DNA of 64,000 bases from Nageia nagi (taxonomy: Eukaryota; Pinophyta): the NCBI GenBank assembly GCA_050084985.1, contig JBITNC010000001.1, positions 75,082,001 to 75,146,000 on the forward strand, in the 5' to 3' direction. The notes below the pieces were generated by a model. The model did not search any database and was not told the origin of the DNA. It saw nothing but the letters and a program-made list of their open reading frames with translations. Positions 12,180 to 24,817 of the stretch are shown here, piece after piece (the first letter of the stretch is position 1; every line of letters starts with the position of its first letter). A program made the translations under genes and the position numbers.

Positions 12180-13130
12180 AAACTAAAATCCAATATGGGT
12201 ACATGGATAGGTAAAGCCATCTTAACTCTATCATTTGTTGGATATACTCCTATGTTATTTGGTTCTAAGCTTGCCTGCATGCAAAAGAATAGCTTAGACA
12301 GAGATATTTGTTATAGACAAACACACCTTTCCATAAACCCATTATAACTTTCAATAAATATGATAAATACTCCAAATATATATTCCATATCCTCTCTTGT
12401 TGGAAGGGTTTATATAGGTTCTTTGATGGCCAACTTCTTCATATAGCTAAAATACAACCCCATTGAGTTTAAACCCTCCTCTTCCAAGCCATCCATGATA
12501 GAAACAAATCTCTCTATTACTAGTAATAAAGGATTAACACAAAATAAATCTCTCACCTCTGAATCCGAGAATTTAGATTACAAAGAAAATTTCATCAAAC
12601 TTTTGGAGCATAACATAGGTTCTACATGAAATAATGCTTCCTCCTCTATAGGAGAGAAATAGGATCCCAATGAGAAATCATACAAAGATATCATCATGTT
12701 ATCAAACTTACCTCTCTACAAGCTACATGTATGACCTTCATTCCCCACTCCAACCGATCTCCAATTGATCCTCATTGATAAGACTCCCTACAACCCTATC
12801 GAGAGTCCTAATCTCAAATCTCTTACTTTCTCCTGCAACATTCTTCTAAACTTCATCCTTGATAAATCCCACACTCAAGAATACCCACATTGAATCCCCT
12901 CACCATTAGCTTCATCTTCAATGACCACCACAATCTTACCCTTGGTGGTAATATTTTGAGCAATTGAGTCTCCTTCAAATGCTCCATTAGAAAAATCCCC
13001 CATTAAATCAACCTTACCCACATTTGGGTATTCATTACCAAGACCCCCTTCACTTCTTATAGCACTTCTATCGCTTACTTGAAACCCCCAACTATTTTCT
13101 TGACTCTGAGTATTCAAGTCCCCACCCAAA
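12180..13130 (-). pseudogene. Unidentified minus-strand coding remnant
   Basis: Read on the minus strand, an open frame covers 13129-12875 (84 residues). Downstream to about 12180, long stretches remain readable with few stops. The composition is unlike the AT-rich flanks, with many Gly, Asp, Glu and Ser in the first part. The order, an acidic low-complexity part next to a W- and F-containing part, would fit a LINE ORF1 or a domesticated gag, but I see no decisive motif and cannot name it. Stops break the frame several times. Confidence 0.3.
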
Positions 13131-13707
13131 GTTTTCCTAGAGTGTAGCTACTTTATGAATAGAGAATTCATACTATCATAACATCAACCATTATCCTTAT
13201 TAGCAAGTTTCATTTCTAATAAGAATTTATGGTTATCTCTCTTATATCATTCTCATCTTTAATTTAAGGTAATAATATTCAAGCATTAGTTCAATAGAGA
13301 ACATATTATTTCTCAAGTATATATACTTTAATTAAAATAGAGTTTTAAAAACTCTTATCCAAAATAATCAAAAAAGCTTAATATTTTTATTTATACAACT
13401 TAATTATACAAAAGAAGATCATTCAAATACTTAAATGAAATATGTATTTTCTTATCATAACTATACCATCATATAATTTAATTGTAAATGAAGCAATCCT
13501 TTCAATACTAAAAGAATTAATCTATCAAATATAAAAATTATTCAAATATTTAAAACATGAATCCAAATATTAAAATTGTAAACCATTTAATAAAACAATT
13601 TTGAGCAAACTTTTTCATGCCCATGTTCCTACAAAATGGTTTACATAAATATATGACTCTAAGAAAGAGGTAGACAGTGAGAGAATAATACCAAGGTATG
13701 AGGAACA

Positions 13708-14205
13708 TGAGAGAATTGAACTAGAACATGAACAATCCTAAACTACCAAGATCATATGAAAGCTCTCAATTCACATCTAACTATCACATAAAGTAATCTC
13801 ACAAAGATAACATAAGATGTAAGTGGTTCCTCCAACTAGGAGTACATCCACTAACTAGATCTCTCTTCTTAACAAATATGAACTCTTACAATCCTTCTAC
13901 TTTTTTCTCCTAACCACTATCCTATATCATAACTTTACTCCATAATTGTTGTGTGATAACAAAGAGGGAGCATTCTATTTATAGGCTAAAATCCCTCTTT
14001 AGATCACCCTTTTATCTAATGTACAAAAGCATGACATGCACATCCTTTTACCCAAGGGGCATGCTCATGACATGGAGTGTAGGACAAGTTACATTATCAT
14101 ATTCACTTAAATACTTAAGGTATCAAATTATACCCTTAATTATTAGTGAATTTACATATAAGATTATTACATAACCTTTACAATAATGCATTATACATTC
14201 CAACA
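13708..14205 (-). repeat. Copia 1 3' LTR (left in window)
   Basis: On the plus strand it reads TGAGAGAATTGAAC to CATTCCAACA; in element sense it is TGTTGGAATG to CAATTCTCTCA. Length is 498 bp. The adjacent plus-strand CTTCCCCTAA is the complement of the polypurine tract TTAGGGGAAG. Clearly homologous to the copies at 18580, 52358 and 59775. Confidence 0.92.
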
Positions 14206-14920
14206 CTTCCCCTAATGTAATATTGGGATAGAGTGAATAAGAGAGAAAGTAGGAGAGTTCTCCTCCAAATAAATACAACAGAGATGAGAACTATTTACAT
14301 ATTTGTGAAGTAAGAAATATATAATTTGAAACTCACTACTTTGATAAATATAATCATTAACCATAATCAATTTCAATGTACATGAAGTAGTCATCCAGCT
14401 GGACGTCATGAAGAGTCTCCAAGAGCCTACATACCTAAGGTAAGTAACCTACAATCTCAAAGGAACCTACAAGTCATAAGTAGCTCAAATAATAAGATTA
14501 GTTAGATGCAACATATTCATATAATCAAGGATAGATGAATCACACAAATGCCATTATAAACTAATCAATGGTGTACAATAAATCATCACGAAGATGCCAT
14601 GCTAAAAACTTATAGTCACTTTCTGCATATAAAACATGTGTTGATTATCATTACATAATAGAGCATGCACATACGAGTTCCTCACATATGGATAATTGAA
14701 TAGTGCTAAAAGACACATAAGAGTTCCTTACACATGGATAAATGAACAGTGCTAGATTGGTCAATCTTTTGGCTTTTAAAATTTTGTACAAGTTTCTCAT
14801 GTAGAGCAAACTTACCACAAAAGTTTATAACAAAATCAACACTATATAGCATAAAATTCTACTAGAGGTGAAGTTGTCATTAAAATATGAATTCAATATA
14901 AGAATTCAAATTTCAATCCC
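14206..14920. other. Copia 1 region between coding end and 3' LTR
   Basis: About 0.7 kb without a gene between the polypurine tract and the RNase H end. It is homologous to 52859-53520 of copia 2, so it is part of the element's 3' untranslated region. Confidence 0.6.
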
Positions 14921-14924
14921 CCTT

Positions 14925-15748
14925 AATGGAAACTTCACTAACCTTATAGCATCCTTAAGCTTACAAAACTAAGCTTTTGAAAGCGGTTTGATGAACAAAT
15001 CAACAAAGTTCAAGGTGGATGGACAATACTCCAGGTGTATGATGCCATCAAGAATCTTCACCTTGATAAAATGGGTATGGATTTCCATATGTTTTATTCT
15101 TTGATAGAACATAAGATTTGTAGCCAAAGAAATATCTAATTGATTATCTAAAGAAATTAAAGATTAACCACCTTTCTCATACCTAATTTCTTTAAGAAGA
15201 TGTCTTAACCAAATGGCTTCTTAGGTTGCAATAGACATAGCAAGGTATTTATCTTCTATGGTGGAAAGAAAAATAGTAGGCTACTTCTTAGAATCCTAAA
15301 AGATAGCACCTAAACCAATGCTAAACACATACATAGAGGTTGATTTCCTATCATCTCTATCTCCCCCATAGTTAGAACCTAAGAATCCAAAGAGAACAAA
15401 TGAGGGAAACTTGGAATACTTGAGAGCAAGATTCTTAGTCCCTTCAACATGCCTTAAGATTTTTTTAATAGCATTTAAGTGCTCAACATAAGGTTTCTGC
15501 ATGAATCATGTCATCAAATTCACTCCAAAGGTAATATCTAGCTTGGATATAATCAAATACAAAAGACTACCAATTAATTGTTTGTAAGTTGTAGCATTAG
15601 CTAATTGAGAGTTGGAGCTTAGATAAATAGTAATTCTATGAGAGACTAGGATTGCAACATATCTACACTCCTCCATTCCAAACTTCTATAAGATATTTGA
15701 TATATACTTAGATTGACTAAGGTAAGTACAATCCTTGTATTGATACAT
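14925..15748 (-). pseudogene. Copia 1 RT C-terminus and RNase H, decayed
   Basis: The minus-strand frame at 15502-15296 has MQKPYVEHLNAIKKILRHV, GTKNLALKYS and DRDDRKSTS, the conserved blocks at the RT/RNase H junction of Ty1/copia polyproteins. It continues toward 14925 with the HFIKVKIL-type RNase H end, broken by stops. At about 15746-15750 the coding sequence stops abruptly and joins leader sequence. The junction corresponds to 54346 joined to 57470 in copia 2, with a short TTGCAA-like shared stretch on the right side. The enzyme part would have copied and degraded element RNA. Confidence 0.8.
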
Positions 15749-15749
15749 T

Positions 15750-18565
15750 TGCAAATATTTAACAACTCAAATAATCCATGTACCCAAATATATTTTTCAT
15801 CTCAAGAATCATAGATGTAGAGTGACATTATTAAGGCTTATTTTTTTATCTAAAATTAGGCCTTCACTTGTATGCCCACATAAGAGGAGCCCAAGTACTA
15901 TCAATCCTCAACCAATTCACCTTGGTTAGTTTTATACTCTCATAAGGAGAAGTACCTACTATTTTTCAAGGTTATGATGTTTATTAGATCGACCAAATTA
16001 TTAATCTTGATTAGGTTTCAAGTTATCCTTCAAGGTTATTAGGATAATCCCTAAATGGATATGTGTACATGTGTTATCACTACACACATGCTTGTCCACC
16101 TATTGGAGTTATGTCAAGACCAACAGAGGATTTAGGGATAATTGAGAAGTACAAACTTTTGACCATTTGGATCATCAAACTTAAAGGCTCTAGTCTACCT
16201 ATCCTCACCTCATAGCTCACCAAACAAGTCATGTTGCAAAATGTACATGCGGATGTGTTCATTTTAGGGGATTGCTCATATCAATGTTTGCATTTTTATT
16301 TACATAATCAAATAAATCAAAAATGAAAAAACATCATCCATTCAAAATTTGAAACCTAAGTGTCCAATGGGTTTTGTTTACTAACCCCTAAAGGACATCT
16401 TTACATCAATCCTTATTAAGTCCATTAACTTTGCATAAGAGTATGCATCAAGCCCATAAGTATAAGTATGCATCATTAACTTAAAGAATCATGCATCAAT
16501 CCATAACTTAAAAAAATTAAGTAAGCATGCATTATTTCTTCATAAGAACTATTCCATTCATAAAGAATTTTAAAAAAAAATTAAGAGGCATAAATATGCA
16601 TTTTTAATTCTTAAGCATGCATCTTAAAAATTTAAGTCCTAATCATTAACTTAAAAAAATTAAGTCCATAAGCATGCATTATTTGACTTAAAAAATAAGT
16701 ATCTAACTTAAATTTTAAGTCCTTAAGCATTTATCACCAAAAATTAAGTTCTAGGCAAGTATTAGGCATGCATAAAATTTAAGTACTAAGCATGCATTTA
16801 TTTACTTAACAAATAAGTATTAAGCATGCATTTAACTAAAAATTTAAGTATAACCATAAGCATGCAACTCTAACTTTAAATCCAAAAATTTAGTATGCAT
16901 ACTAGATAAAAAATTAAGTAAGAAATTTATACAAATTTCCTCCTTTTTACTTAAAGATTTATCCCTAAAAGTAGCATACTAAATAATTTATTTGCATGCT
17001 AAAAAAAATTCTAAGTATGCAAAACAATTCCCTTTTTTACTTAAGTATACCATTCATAAAAAAAAATACCTCTACTAAAAGAGCTACTTAAGTAGTTGTA
17101 AAGAATTGCCTATTAATGTCAAAAAAATAACTTTGACACTAAAAAATACTTGCCAAAAAAAAATTACTATGTTCATTTAAAAAAATATCAAAATACTTTC
17201 AACTATTAAGGGGTATATAAAAAAAAAAAATTTATTTAAACTAAGGAGTATGATTACTTGTAAGACACATAGGTGCCTTTAATATGTAATAAAAAAAAAG
17301 TCCACACTCCATCTAGGTGCATTTAATTTTGTAATTAATGCATATTTTTGCATTTTACTCCATGCATAATGCAATTCATGATATAAAAAAAAAAAATTGC
17401 TTGCAAGAAAGCAAAAAATAAATGCTCATCAACCACTTAAAGTTAAAAAATTTTGAAAAATTGCAAGTAGAATTAAAAAATACCTATGACCCTCTTAGAA
17501 AGAAAAATAAATAAAAAGGGGGGGAGGCATAAGAGGTCATGCAAGATTTAGAGGCCAAAGGAAGGAGGTCACAACACAATAAAAAGGGCTTTATTGGAGG
17601 CATTACCAGAGGGCACGATGGATGTGAAGGAGATGCAGTTAAGGAAGGTGAAGAGGGAGGTTGGTGGTAGATGCCATGCAAGGTGACAGATGCCCCACCC
17701 CTCAAACCAGTTAAGGATTAACAAGCCATGGATAGAGACATCACAAAATGGAGCAAAAAAAATTATAGGGCTCATGGAGTCCAAGAAATAAAGGTGGATT
17801 CCAAAAGCGAGGCCAAGAAAGGGGTTTGAGCGAGGGCATGGCAAGAAGAGAGTTAGCTGATGGATACTTTTTCCTAGGTGAGAGATGAAGGAGCTAGAAT
17901 AAAGGATGTGATGATAGCATTATGATGGAGGGCCTGACTCAACTGTCACTTGATTTCCCAAAATTGAAAAAATGCATGGAAACTCTACGAGGCTTGCCAT
18001 GCCCTATGTAGCTTCAAGGAAGAAAAAAAGTGAGAATAGAGGATGCATGAGAGAGAAGTAGAGGGAGTTGATCAGTCAACACTCTCCAAATTTTTTTATA
18101 TAAAGCTCTCCTTCCTCCTTTTTTTTGCAACTTAAAAGAAGGTATTGTTTAAAAATAAACAAGTGTTATTACAAAACTTTGTAAATAAAATCCCCTTCTT
18201 AAAAAAATTGTAAATAATAAGATCCATGTTAACAAATATATATATATATATATATATATTATTGCATCAAAGGAATTATACATTTAAAAAAAATGTAACT
18301 ACTAACTATAAATGGATTGTTAGTAAAATGCAACAAAATATTATGATTTGAAGCAAATTTTATATAAAAAATAAGAGATTGGACTAACATACTTATAGTA
18401 ACAATGTTAGTACCATAGGGAAAAGAAGAAAAAATTATACCATTAAATATTTTTACCCCTCAAAGATGCAAGTGAAGGAAGAAGACCTCCAAATTGAAGA
18501 GAAGCCTTAACACCAAGTTGAAGAGAATCTTCCACACAAAGGATGTGAAGATGAGCTTCTAAGGA
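15750..18565 (-). other. Copia 1 long leader region
   Basis: About 2.8 kb between the 5' LTR and the deleted gag, with no convincing gene. 15800-16400 is homologous to 57540-58140 and 61190-61700. 16440-16910 is rich in CATGCAT-type motifs between ACTTAA and TTAAGT stretches. 17480-18100 is locally richer in G and C and differs from the equivalent part of copia 2. Frames at 17484-17705 and 17569-17844 (minus) are unsupported. Confidence 0.65.
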
Positions 18566-18577
18566 GCTCTAATACCA
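18566..18577 (-). other. Copia 1 primer-binding site
   Basis: GCTCTAATACCA is the reverse complement of TGGTATTAGAGC, one change from the initiator-methionine tRNA site TGGTATCAGAGC. It lies two bases from the LTR edge at 18580. Confidence 0.88.
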
Positions 18578-18579
18578 AA

Positions 18580-19068
18580 TGAGAGAATTGAACTAGACAT
18601 GAACAATCCTAAACTACCAAGATCATATGAAATCTCTCAATTCACATCTAACTATCACACAAAGCAATCTTACAAAGATAACATAAGATTTAAGTGGTTC
18701 CTCCAACTAGGAGTACATCCATTAACTAGATCTCTCTTTTTAACAAATATGAACTCTTATAATCCTTCTACTCTTTTCTCCTAACCACTATCCTATATCA
18801 TAACTTTACTCTACAATTGGTGTGTGATCACAAAGAGGGAGCCTTCTATTTATAGGCCAAAATCTCTCTTTGGATCACCCTTTTATCCAATGTACAAAAA
18901 CATGACATTTATATCCTTTTACCCAAGGGGCATGCTCATGAAATGGAGTGTAGGACAAGTTACATTATCATATTCACTTAAATGCTTAAGCTATCAAATG
19001 ACACCCTTAAGTATTTACATAGAATATTATTACATATCCTTTACAATAATGCATTATACACTCCAATA
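18580..19068 (-). repeat. Copia 1 5' LTR (right in window)
   Basis: Starts TGAGAGAATTG (plus strand) and ends CTCCAATA, where the other copies have TTCCAACA. Length is 489 bp. The flank GAACA repeats the five bases left of the other LTR. Confidence 0.92.
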
Positions 19069-19073
19069 GAACA

Positions 19074-20029
19074 ATCATTATTTCCTAATTAAAATAAAAC
19101 TTTTCCAACCAATATTGTTGGGATCCCAATGCAACACTACTATTACAGTCTTCACACCATGGAAGATGTTGGGTAGATGAAATGATGCTAAGGAAGATAA
19201 GAGGACAAAAACATACAAACATCATAACTTAAAAAAAACTAAAGAAAAGATTACTCTAACATAAGGAAAGTATATTAATTCAAACATGAAGATTTATTTT
19301 TACCATTATTTAATCTTCTTACCAAAAATCACATATCCTAGCCTCTATTTCTAGCACATAATACTCAACAAATTTGACAATGCTATGGAAAAAATGGGAT
19401 ACCATAATAGTACATCATTATCATGTTAGCAAAGCAAAAGATCCAACTAGACAATATAAAGAGGAGCAACTGAAGGAATGCAATGAAAGGAAATATTATA
19501 CTTTGACTAGTTACAATGATAAAATGTAGAATGATTAGAATGTGATTCAAGGATAACCAAGAAAAAGCAACATACTATTTATACTAGTTATACACTTCAT
19601 TGAAAATCATTCATGCTAGGTTTAATAATCAATAATAAGACTAGAATTAAATTAAATAAAAGCATCACATTCATATAATTAAAGTCTCATTGTAAACTTG
19701 TATAAAATTAAAGGAACCTAAACTCATCTTCTCGAAGGATGAAGGTCGATAAAACATCACCAAAATATTTAACCATAGACCACATGGTCAAGAGGGACAT
19801 GTTTCACGATGGGACTTCAATATTACATGAAGAAGGGAAAGCAATGTTGAAAAACTTAAGGAATAAAATTTACAATATAATATAAATTCAAATAATACTT
19901 CATTCATATATGCTCGTAGATTACATATATGCTTGTAGTTACAGTTTGGAATTGTAACAACATGATTTGGTCTTCACCTAGATTAATCTACAATATCATT
20001 CATAATACAAACTTAATTCTTTTTATAGA
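19074..20029. other. Unidentified AT-rich stretch
   Basis: About 1 kb between copia 1 and the LINE; no gene or repeat recognised. Confidence 0.5.
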
Positions 20030-20119
20030 GGCACATGAGAGCATTGTTAATGGTATTTCTCCCTTCATTGGTTATTCTTAGATCTCTACATTTAGGACAT
20101 CTACACACCTAGGTAGCTA

Positions 20120-20880
20120 TGAGCATGGCTAAGGAGGGGTAGCCTTCTTGATAAGTGATCGCCTGCATTGTAGGATGAGAATGGAGGGAATTGATACACA
20201 TGCATGATATATTTGGTTATCCATCATGAGACCACCATCTCTCAAGAGACTCTACATAAAATGTTGTTATTTCCCTTCAATGATCTCACATTATGCCATC
20301 CATGGAGATGGTGAGTCTCCATTCTTGGACCTCTTTCCCAAGATCTCTAGATATGTAGTATAGGGGGATATCATCTTGGTAGGGGATTTCAATGGTAGGA
20401 TAGGGAGTTTTCAAATGTAGTATTTTGATGAGCAAGTACATCCTCTCCACCTTAGGGCTTTAGAGGGATATGATGAGCTCTAATGAGCATTTGATGATAC
20501 TATGCCTACATCAACCTATGGAAGATCTCTTCTTAAGATTAGAGAGACTCATGACCTCATCATTCTAAATGGTATTGCTCAATTCCCCCACTCTTATTAG
20601 CACACATATTTTCCTCATGAAAGTGAGTTTAATGTTGTGGACTACATCCTTATTAGCCCCCCACTTGTCTCCCTATGTTATAATTTTTGTGTAGACCCTT
20701 GTCTCCCCCTAGTCAACCATGCCCACCTAACACTTTCACTCATAGACTCCCCCCCATCACCCATATCAACCCATCACCCCAACCCGCACACACCTTGTAC
20801 ACTCATCCACTTTTATTGGGTTCTTACACCCAATCATAGCTTTATCCTAAAATAAAAACTTTCCCACATGCATTCTTTCT
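20120..20880 (+). pseudogene. LINE endonuclease domain, decayed
   Basis: Contains the GDFNGR motif (catalytic Asp and Asn of the exonuclease-endonuclease-phosphatase fold), then THDLIILNG and a VDYILIS block, the usual order toward the domain end where a conserved SDH is expected. A clear SDH is not visible. The domain would nick target DNA to prime reverse transcription. Confidence 0.7.
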
Positions 20881-21529
20881 CCTCTATTGATGATTATATG
20901 TTTTTCCTTTCTTAGACCCTACACTCCACTATCATGTAGATTTTCCCTCACACCATGCACCCTACCCTTGACATCTTTGTCATTCCTTGATGAACCAATG
21001 GTTCCATGTGGAATGTAAATCTAACCACCTCTAACTCAAATAGGTCATCACCTTCGCAACCCCTACTCATTTCATTCATTTCCTACATCTCTCTTATCAT
21101 TATCTCTTTAGGACTAAGAAGTGCCACTTCTTGGCCAAAAGATGACAAGAAATCATCTTGACCCTCTATAATGAACCCAAATCTTTTTAGTGCTCTTTCT
21201 CATCTAGAAGACATTACACTAGCCATGTCACATTATAGGATTAGAGCATTTATTCCTCTTGGATACACATCGATCCCAACCACATCCCTTCACTCATTAT
21301 CACATGCCCTTCCTCCTCTAACTTCTTTTCCTCTCCCCTCATCTATAAATCCATCCTTAAGCTTAGTTCTAGGAAAATGTCTGACATCAAAAACCTTCAA
21401 CATGAATAACTTAAGCATGCTAGTTCCATCATGCCCCCCTTCCTCTCCCATCTCTTCAACACCATCATTTGCACTAGCTTTCCCACCCCCTAAACCTTGA
21501 ACATTATCCACCCATCCTCAAATTAGATG

Positions 21530-22240
21530 ACCCTTGTGATCTAATAAATTACCACACCATTTTGATTAGACACACTATGGCCAAGTTTTATGCCACCATT
21601 CTTGAGGACTACACATCTCAATTGGAAGATGCTATAGGCTGAGGGGTAGGAGGATAGGCATTCTTACATAATAATCATTGTACCATAGATAACATCCTCA
21701 CTCTTTGAGTTATTATTAAGGAGCCCAAGTTTTGGAATATCCTAGTTTTTTAGTTGTTTTATAGATTTCAAGAAGTCTTTTGATACTATCTTGCATCACA
21801 AACTCATGAATATACTTAGATGATTAGGGATTCCTGAGCTAGGCCTTACATCCATATTGATACTATACTAGGCCTTACATCCATAATACTCATGTTCCCA
21901 TCCTCCTCTTTGTTGATGATATTGCACTACTCTCACACACAACAAAGGGTCTTCAATGTTTGATGGATACCCTTAATTTGTTCAACACCAAATAGGACTT
22001 AATGGTTAATCTCAATAAAACCAATATTATGGTCTTCAACACCTTGAATGCCATTGTTGATAAGACTCATATCACTTACAAGAGTAGGGTTATTAATATT
22101 ACCACATCTTACACCTACTTGGGGGTGCTCTTCACTAGACCTCAATTCTCTATGTGAGTAGTAGACCCACCTAGAGTACGATGAGGATATGCAGCAATTT
22201 CCTCCATAAAGATACAGTGTGTCTAGCTCCATTTCTAGGA
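21530..22240 (+). pseudogene. LINE reverse transcriptase domain, decayed
   Basis: Blocks in order: a frame with IDFKKSFDTILHHKLM near 21760 (RT domain 3, the D-x3-(F/Y)D catalytic region), FVDDIAL near 21910 (usual FADD, catalytic pair DD retained) and LNKTNIMVF near 22010. A segment between them appears deleted or scrambled around 21840-21890, where a phrase containing AGGCCTTACATCCATA is repeated. It is broken by several stops. Confidence 0.72.
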
Positions 22241-23545
22241 TATCCCATTTAAGCTTTAGTTATTCCACACTTTGGTCACTCCCATAGTGTTATCTTGTTC
22301 TACATTTTGGGGCCCTAGCTTGAGGAGTTTGGATTGGACCATAGTTGAGAGGATCTTGGTTGGCACCCTATCTCGCTCTATTTGGAGCATGAGGTATGTT
22401 CTATACCACATTATGTTGGCAAAGTTTAGCTACCAACCTTTATAGATATGGTCCCTTGCATTGATGGTTATTTTTCTTCATCATATCCACACCTTTGCTT
22501 TTATTTGTAGAGATGATCAACTCCCCTATAGAGCCTTGGCGTTTTCCATGAACTTGGTAGCTTAGGGTTATCATTGGTCTTGGTTCTTTGATATCTTTAA
22601 GGTATTATAACACTTCAAGCTTTCATCAAACTAGTTACCTATACCTCAGGGGGATACACCTTTGGTCTATATTCAATTCACTTGGGTTTCCTTAACCTCC
22701 CCTCACACCATAGCTATTGCACTACTCTCATCACTTCCTGAATCCTAATAGAGGGTTCATTCGAACCCCTAATTACGTTAGTCTAGACCTCCCTCTTGGC
22801 TTGTAGATATTTCTAGGCCATTTTTAGCATGTGCTCCCACTAGCTTTGGATCAAGACTGATCACCATTTGGCACATGAGCTTTGATTCTATCAGTTATGC
22901 TTAATAGAGCTTGATACTGATGATTATTTCATCTTTCAGTTTTCAATTTATTATGAGACTCAAGGCTAATATAACTATGTTTTTTGGGATGCTTATAGCT
23001 CGATCTTGATATTCTTTTAGTTCCAATACCACTGTTGTTTGGTACTTTATCTCAAAGAGAATTTCCTTCTCAAGAAATGTTTATTAACTGACTCTCAGCA
23101 CTCTATAAGTGATCTCTTAATTACCTCTTTCCTCCTAGTTGCCTCAGGAGAGGGAGTGCATAGGAGGAGGATTGAGGACTCTCCTTGGCCTACTCGATGT
23201 ACCATGAAGAGGGTGCATACTGACCTTAGTTCTATGAGGTCATATTGGATATTGATCTTCTTTAGCTATAGTAGTTCTAATGTAAACACATATCAGCCCA
23301 AGAGTGCATAGTTAGATAGATCATGAGAGACCTCCCTTCCCCTTTGACTATGCTTTCTTAATATGTTTCTTTATTCAATGATTTATTTCCTTTTAGGGAT
23401 TAGGCCCTATATTGTTCTTATTCTTTTCATAATTTGCTTTGAGTGAGGGCTATTGAGCCCCTTGTGCTACTTTCGACTTATATACCCTTCAATCCCATTG
23501 ATCACTTTTGGTCATCTATGGACATTAATATAATTTCTTTCTTTC

Positions 23546-24817
23546 TTTTTTAAATGCAATAATATCAATCAATGCACTATAATCTTAATAGAAAAATCAC
23601 TCCTAACATAATGATTGAAAATGTAATTGATAATATTTGATCCTAATACTTATTTAAATTACTCAATGCAAAAAGCCATTCCATAATAACCAATGTGCAA
23701 TTAGGAATACAAAATTCTTTTTCCATATATTTAAATCTCATATAATACCCATTACCCATTTTAAAATGTACTCACACAAGATTATGAATAAAACTCTTGT
23801 ATTCATTCTCACAAAAATAATCTAGAGTTACCTACCTCTCAAAATGTATTTTCTAAAATTTGAATCAACCTTTTGCAATTTTCTACCAAGCTTCCTTCCA
23901 ACTTCTACAAAGAGATCCTTCTCCCATTATCATAATGCCCAAAGGTGACTGCTAAGGGAAATCTCTCTTCCAGATTTAAAGCCCTCAAATATTGAAAATA
24001 AAAAGAGGATATGAAAGGAAATAAACTCTTCACTTACACCACACTTCTCATATTCTTCTGAGAGAGGGAGAACTATTAATTTACAACATAATTATTTTAC
24101 ATTTCTTTTTACCAATAAGAGATCTTAAATAATTATCGAATGCATTCTTCATGATTTGAGATGATTTTTGTCCAACTTGGCAAGTCCCTTGTTTCTTACA
24201 AATTGAGATATCTTTCAAAAGTAACAACTCTTTTTAAAGAATATTAAATTTTAAATATTCACAAAATGTAAATCTTAGTGACACATATTTGTAAGTTGGT
24301 CTTTTACCCTCCATGGTTCTTTCTTTGCAACCTACAATACTCCAACTCTCTAGCATTAAACCTTTTAAGAGTACTATTAGCCAATAAAGTAAACTTACAC
24401 TTTGTTTTATTATTTGTAATAAATCTATGTTTATATGTTATAACCTACAACTACAACAAACTTTCCCAAGCATCAAATCCTTTATCATATGTTTTACCCA
24501 TAAAATAATTATTCCTACCTTTATTTTATTGGTGTCAATTATTGTAAGAAAATGGATCTTTATAGAGGTTAAGAAGATAAAGGATTGACTTGTAATGGTC
24601 ATAGATGAATAGATCAACTTAATAACCTAGCAACTCAAGTATACATTTTTCAAACCAAATAATGATCTCGCATGGCCAATCGATCTCCATCAAGAGTTGT
24701 AATACATCATTAGTAAATTCTAGTTGCAATATGCAATTTTTGATCAATAAAATCCAATTGATTAGGGTTCTTATTTACAATTAGGTTGAAATAATTGAAA
24801 TAAGTAAATATGAAATT
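23546..24817. other. Unidentified AT-rich stretch
   Basis: About 1.3 kb between the LINE end and the Tat B 5' LTR. No gene, tandem repeat or element edge recognised. Confidence 0.5.

Larger units (their letters stand above)
9076..13702. other. AT-rich intergenic stretch, mostly unidentified
   Basis: No gene of known function is visible across 4.6 kb. What can be supported are a GTAT/GTATAT microsatellite (about 10004-10055), a possible minus-strand LTR boundary at 10581, a tandem repeat at 11290-11545, and a decayed minus-strand coding remnant at 12180-13130. The rest is AT-rich and full of stops in all frames. Confidence 0.6.
13708..19068 (-). mobile_element. Ty1/copia element 1, internally deleted
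   Basis: Minus-strand LTR retrotransposon bounded by LTRs at 13708-14205 and 18580-19068, with a perfect 5 bp target duplication GAACA at 13703-13707 and 19069-19073. On the minus strand the order is 5' LTR, initiator-methionine primer site, a leader of about 2.8 kb, the RT end and RNase H, polypurine tract and 3' LTR. Compared with copia element 2 it lacks about 3.1 kb (the counterpart of 54346-57470), which removes gag, protease, integrase and most of RT. It therefore could only have moved with proteins from a relative, or was deleted after insertion. Confidence 0.9.
20030..23545 (+). mobile_element. Decayed LINE (non-LTR retrotransposon)
   Basis: An endonuclease-reverse transcriptase order is visible on the plus strand. 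Near 20370 a frame reads GDFNGRIGSF, and near 20640 DYILIS, both from the L1-type apurinic endonuclease. RT blocks follow: IDFKKSFDT near 21760, FVDDIALLS near 21910 and VNLNKTNIMVF near 22000. The remaining 1.3 kb to 23545 has the codon-like, less AT-rich composition of a LINE C-terminus and ends in a T-rich stretch near TTTCTTTCTTTC. No LTRs flank it. Stops and frameshifts are frequent. The left limit is uncertain, and ORF1 was not identified. Confidence 0.75.

Noticed and set aside
16080-16262. 60-residue minus-strand frame in the copia leader, with a same-length counterpart at 57807-57989
   Set aside because: The two proteins differ at about 18 of 60 residues by eye, much as expected without selection, and the third copy (61500-61680) has stops. 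Shared descent of the leader explains it.
17484-17844. Overlapping minus-strand frames (73 and 91 residues) in the copia 1 leader
   Set aside because: The counterpart region of copia 2 is unrelated and no motif is recognised. They are open by local composition only.
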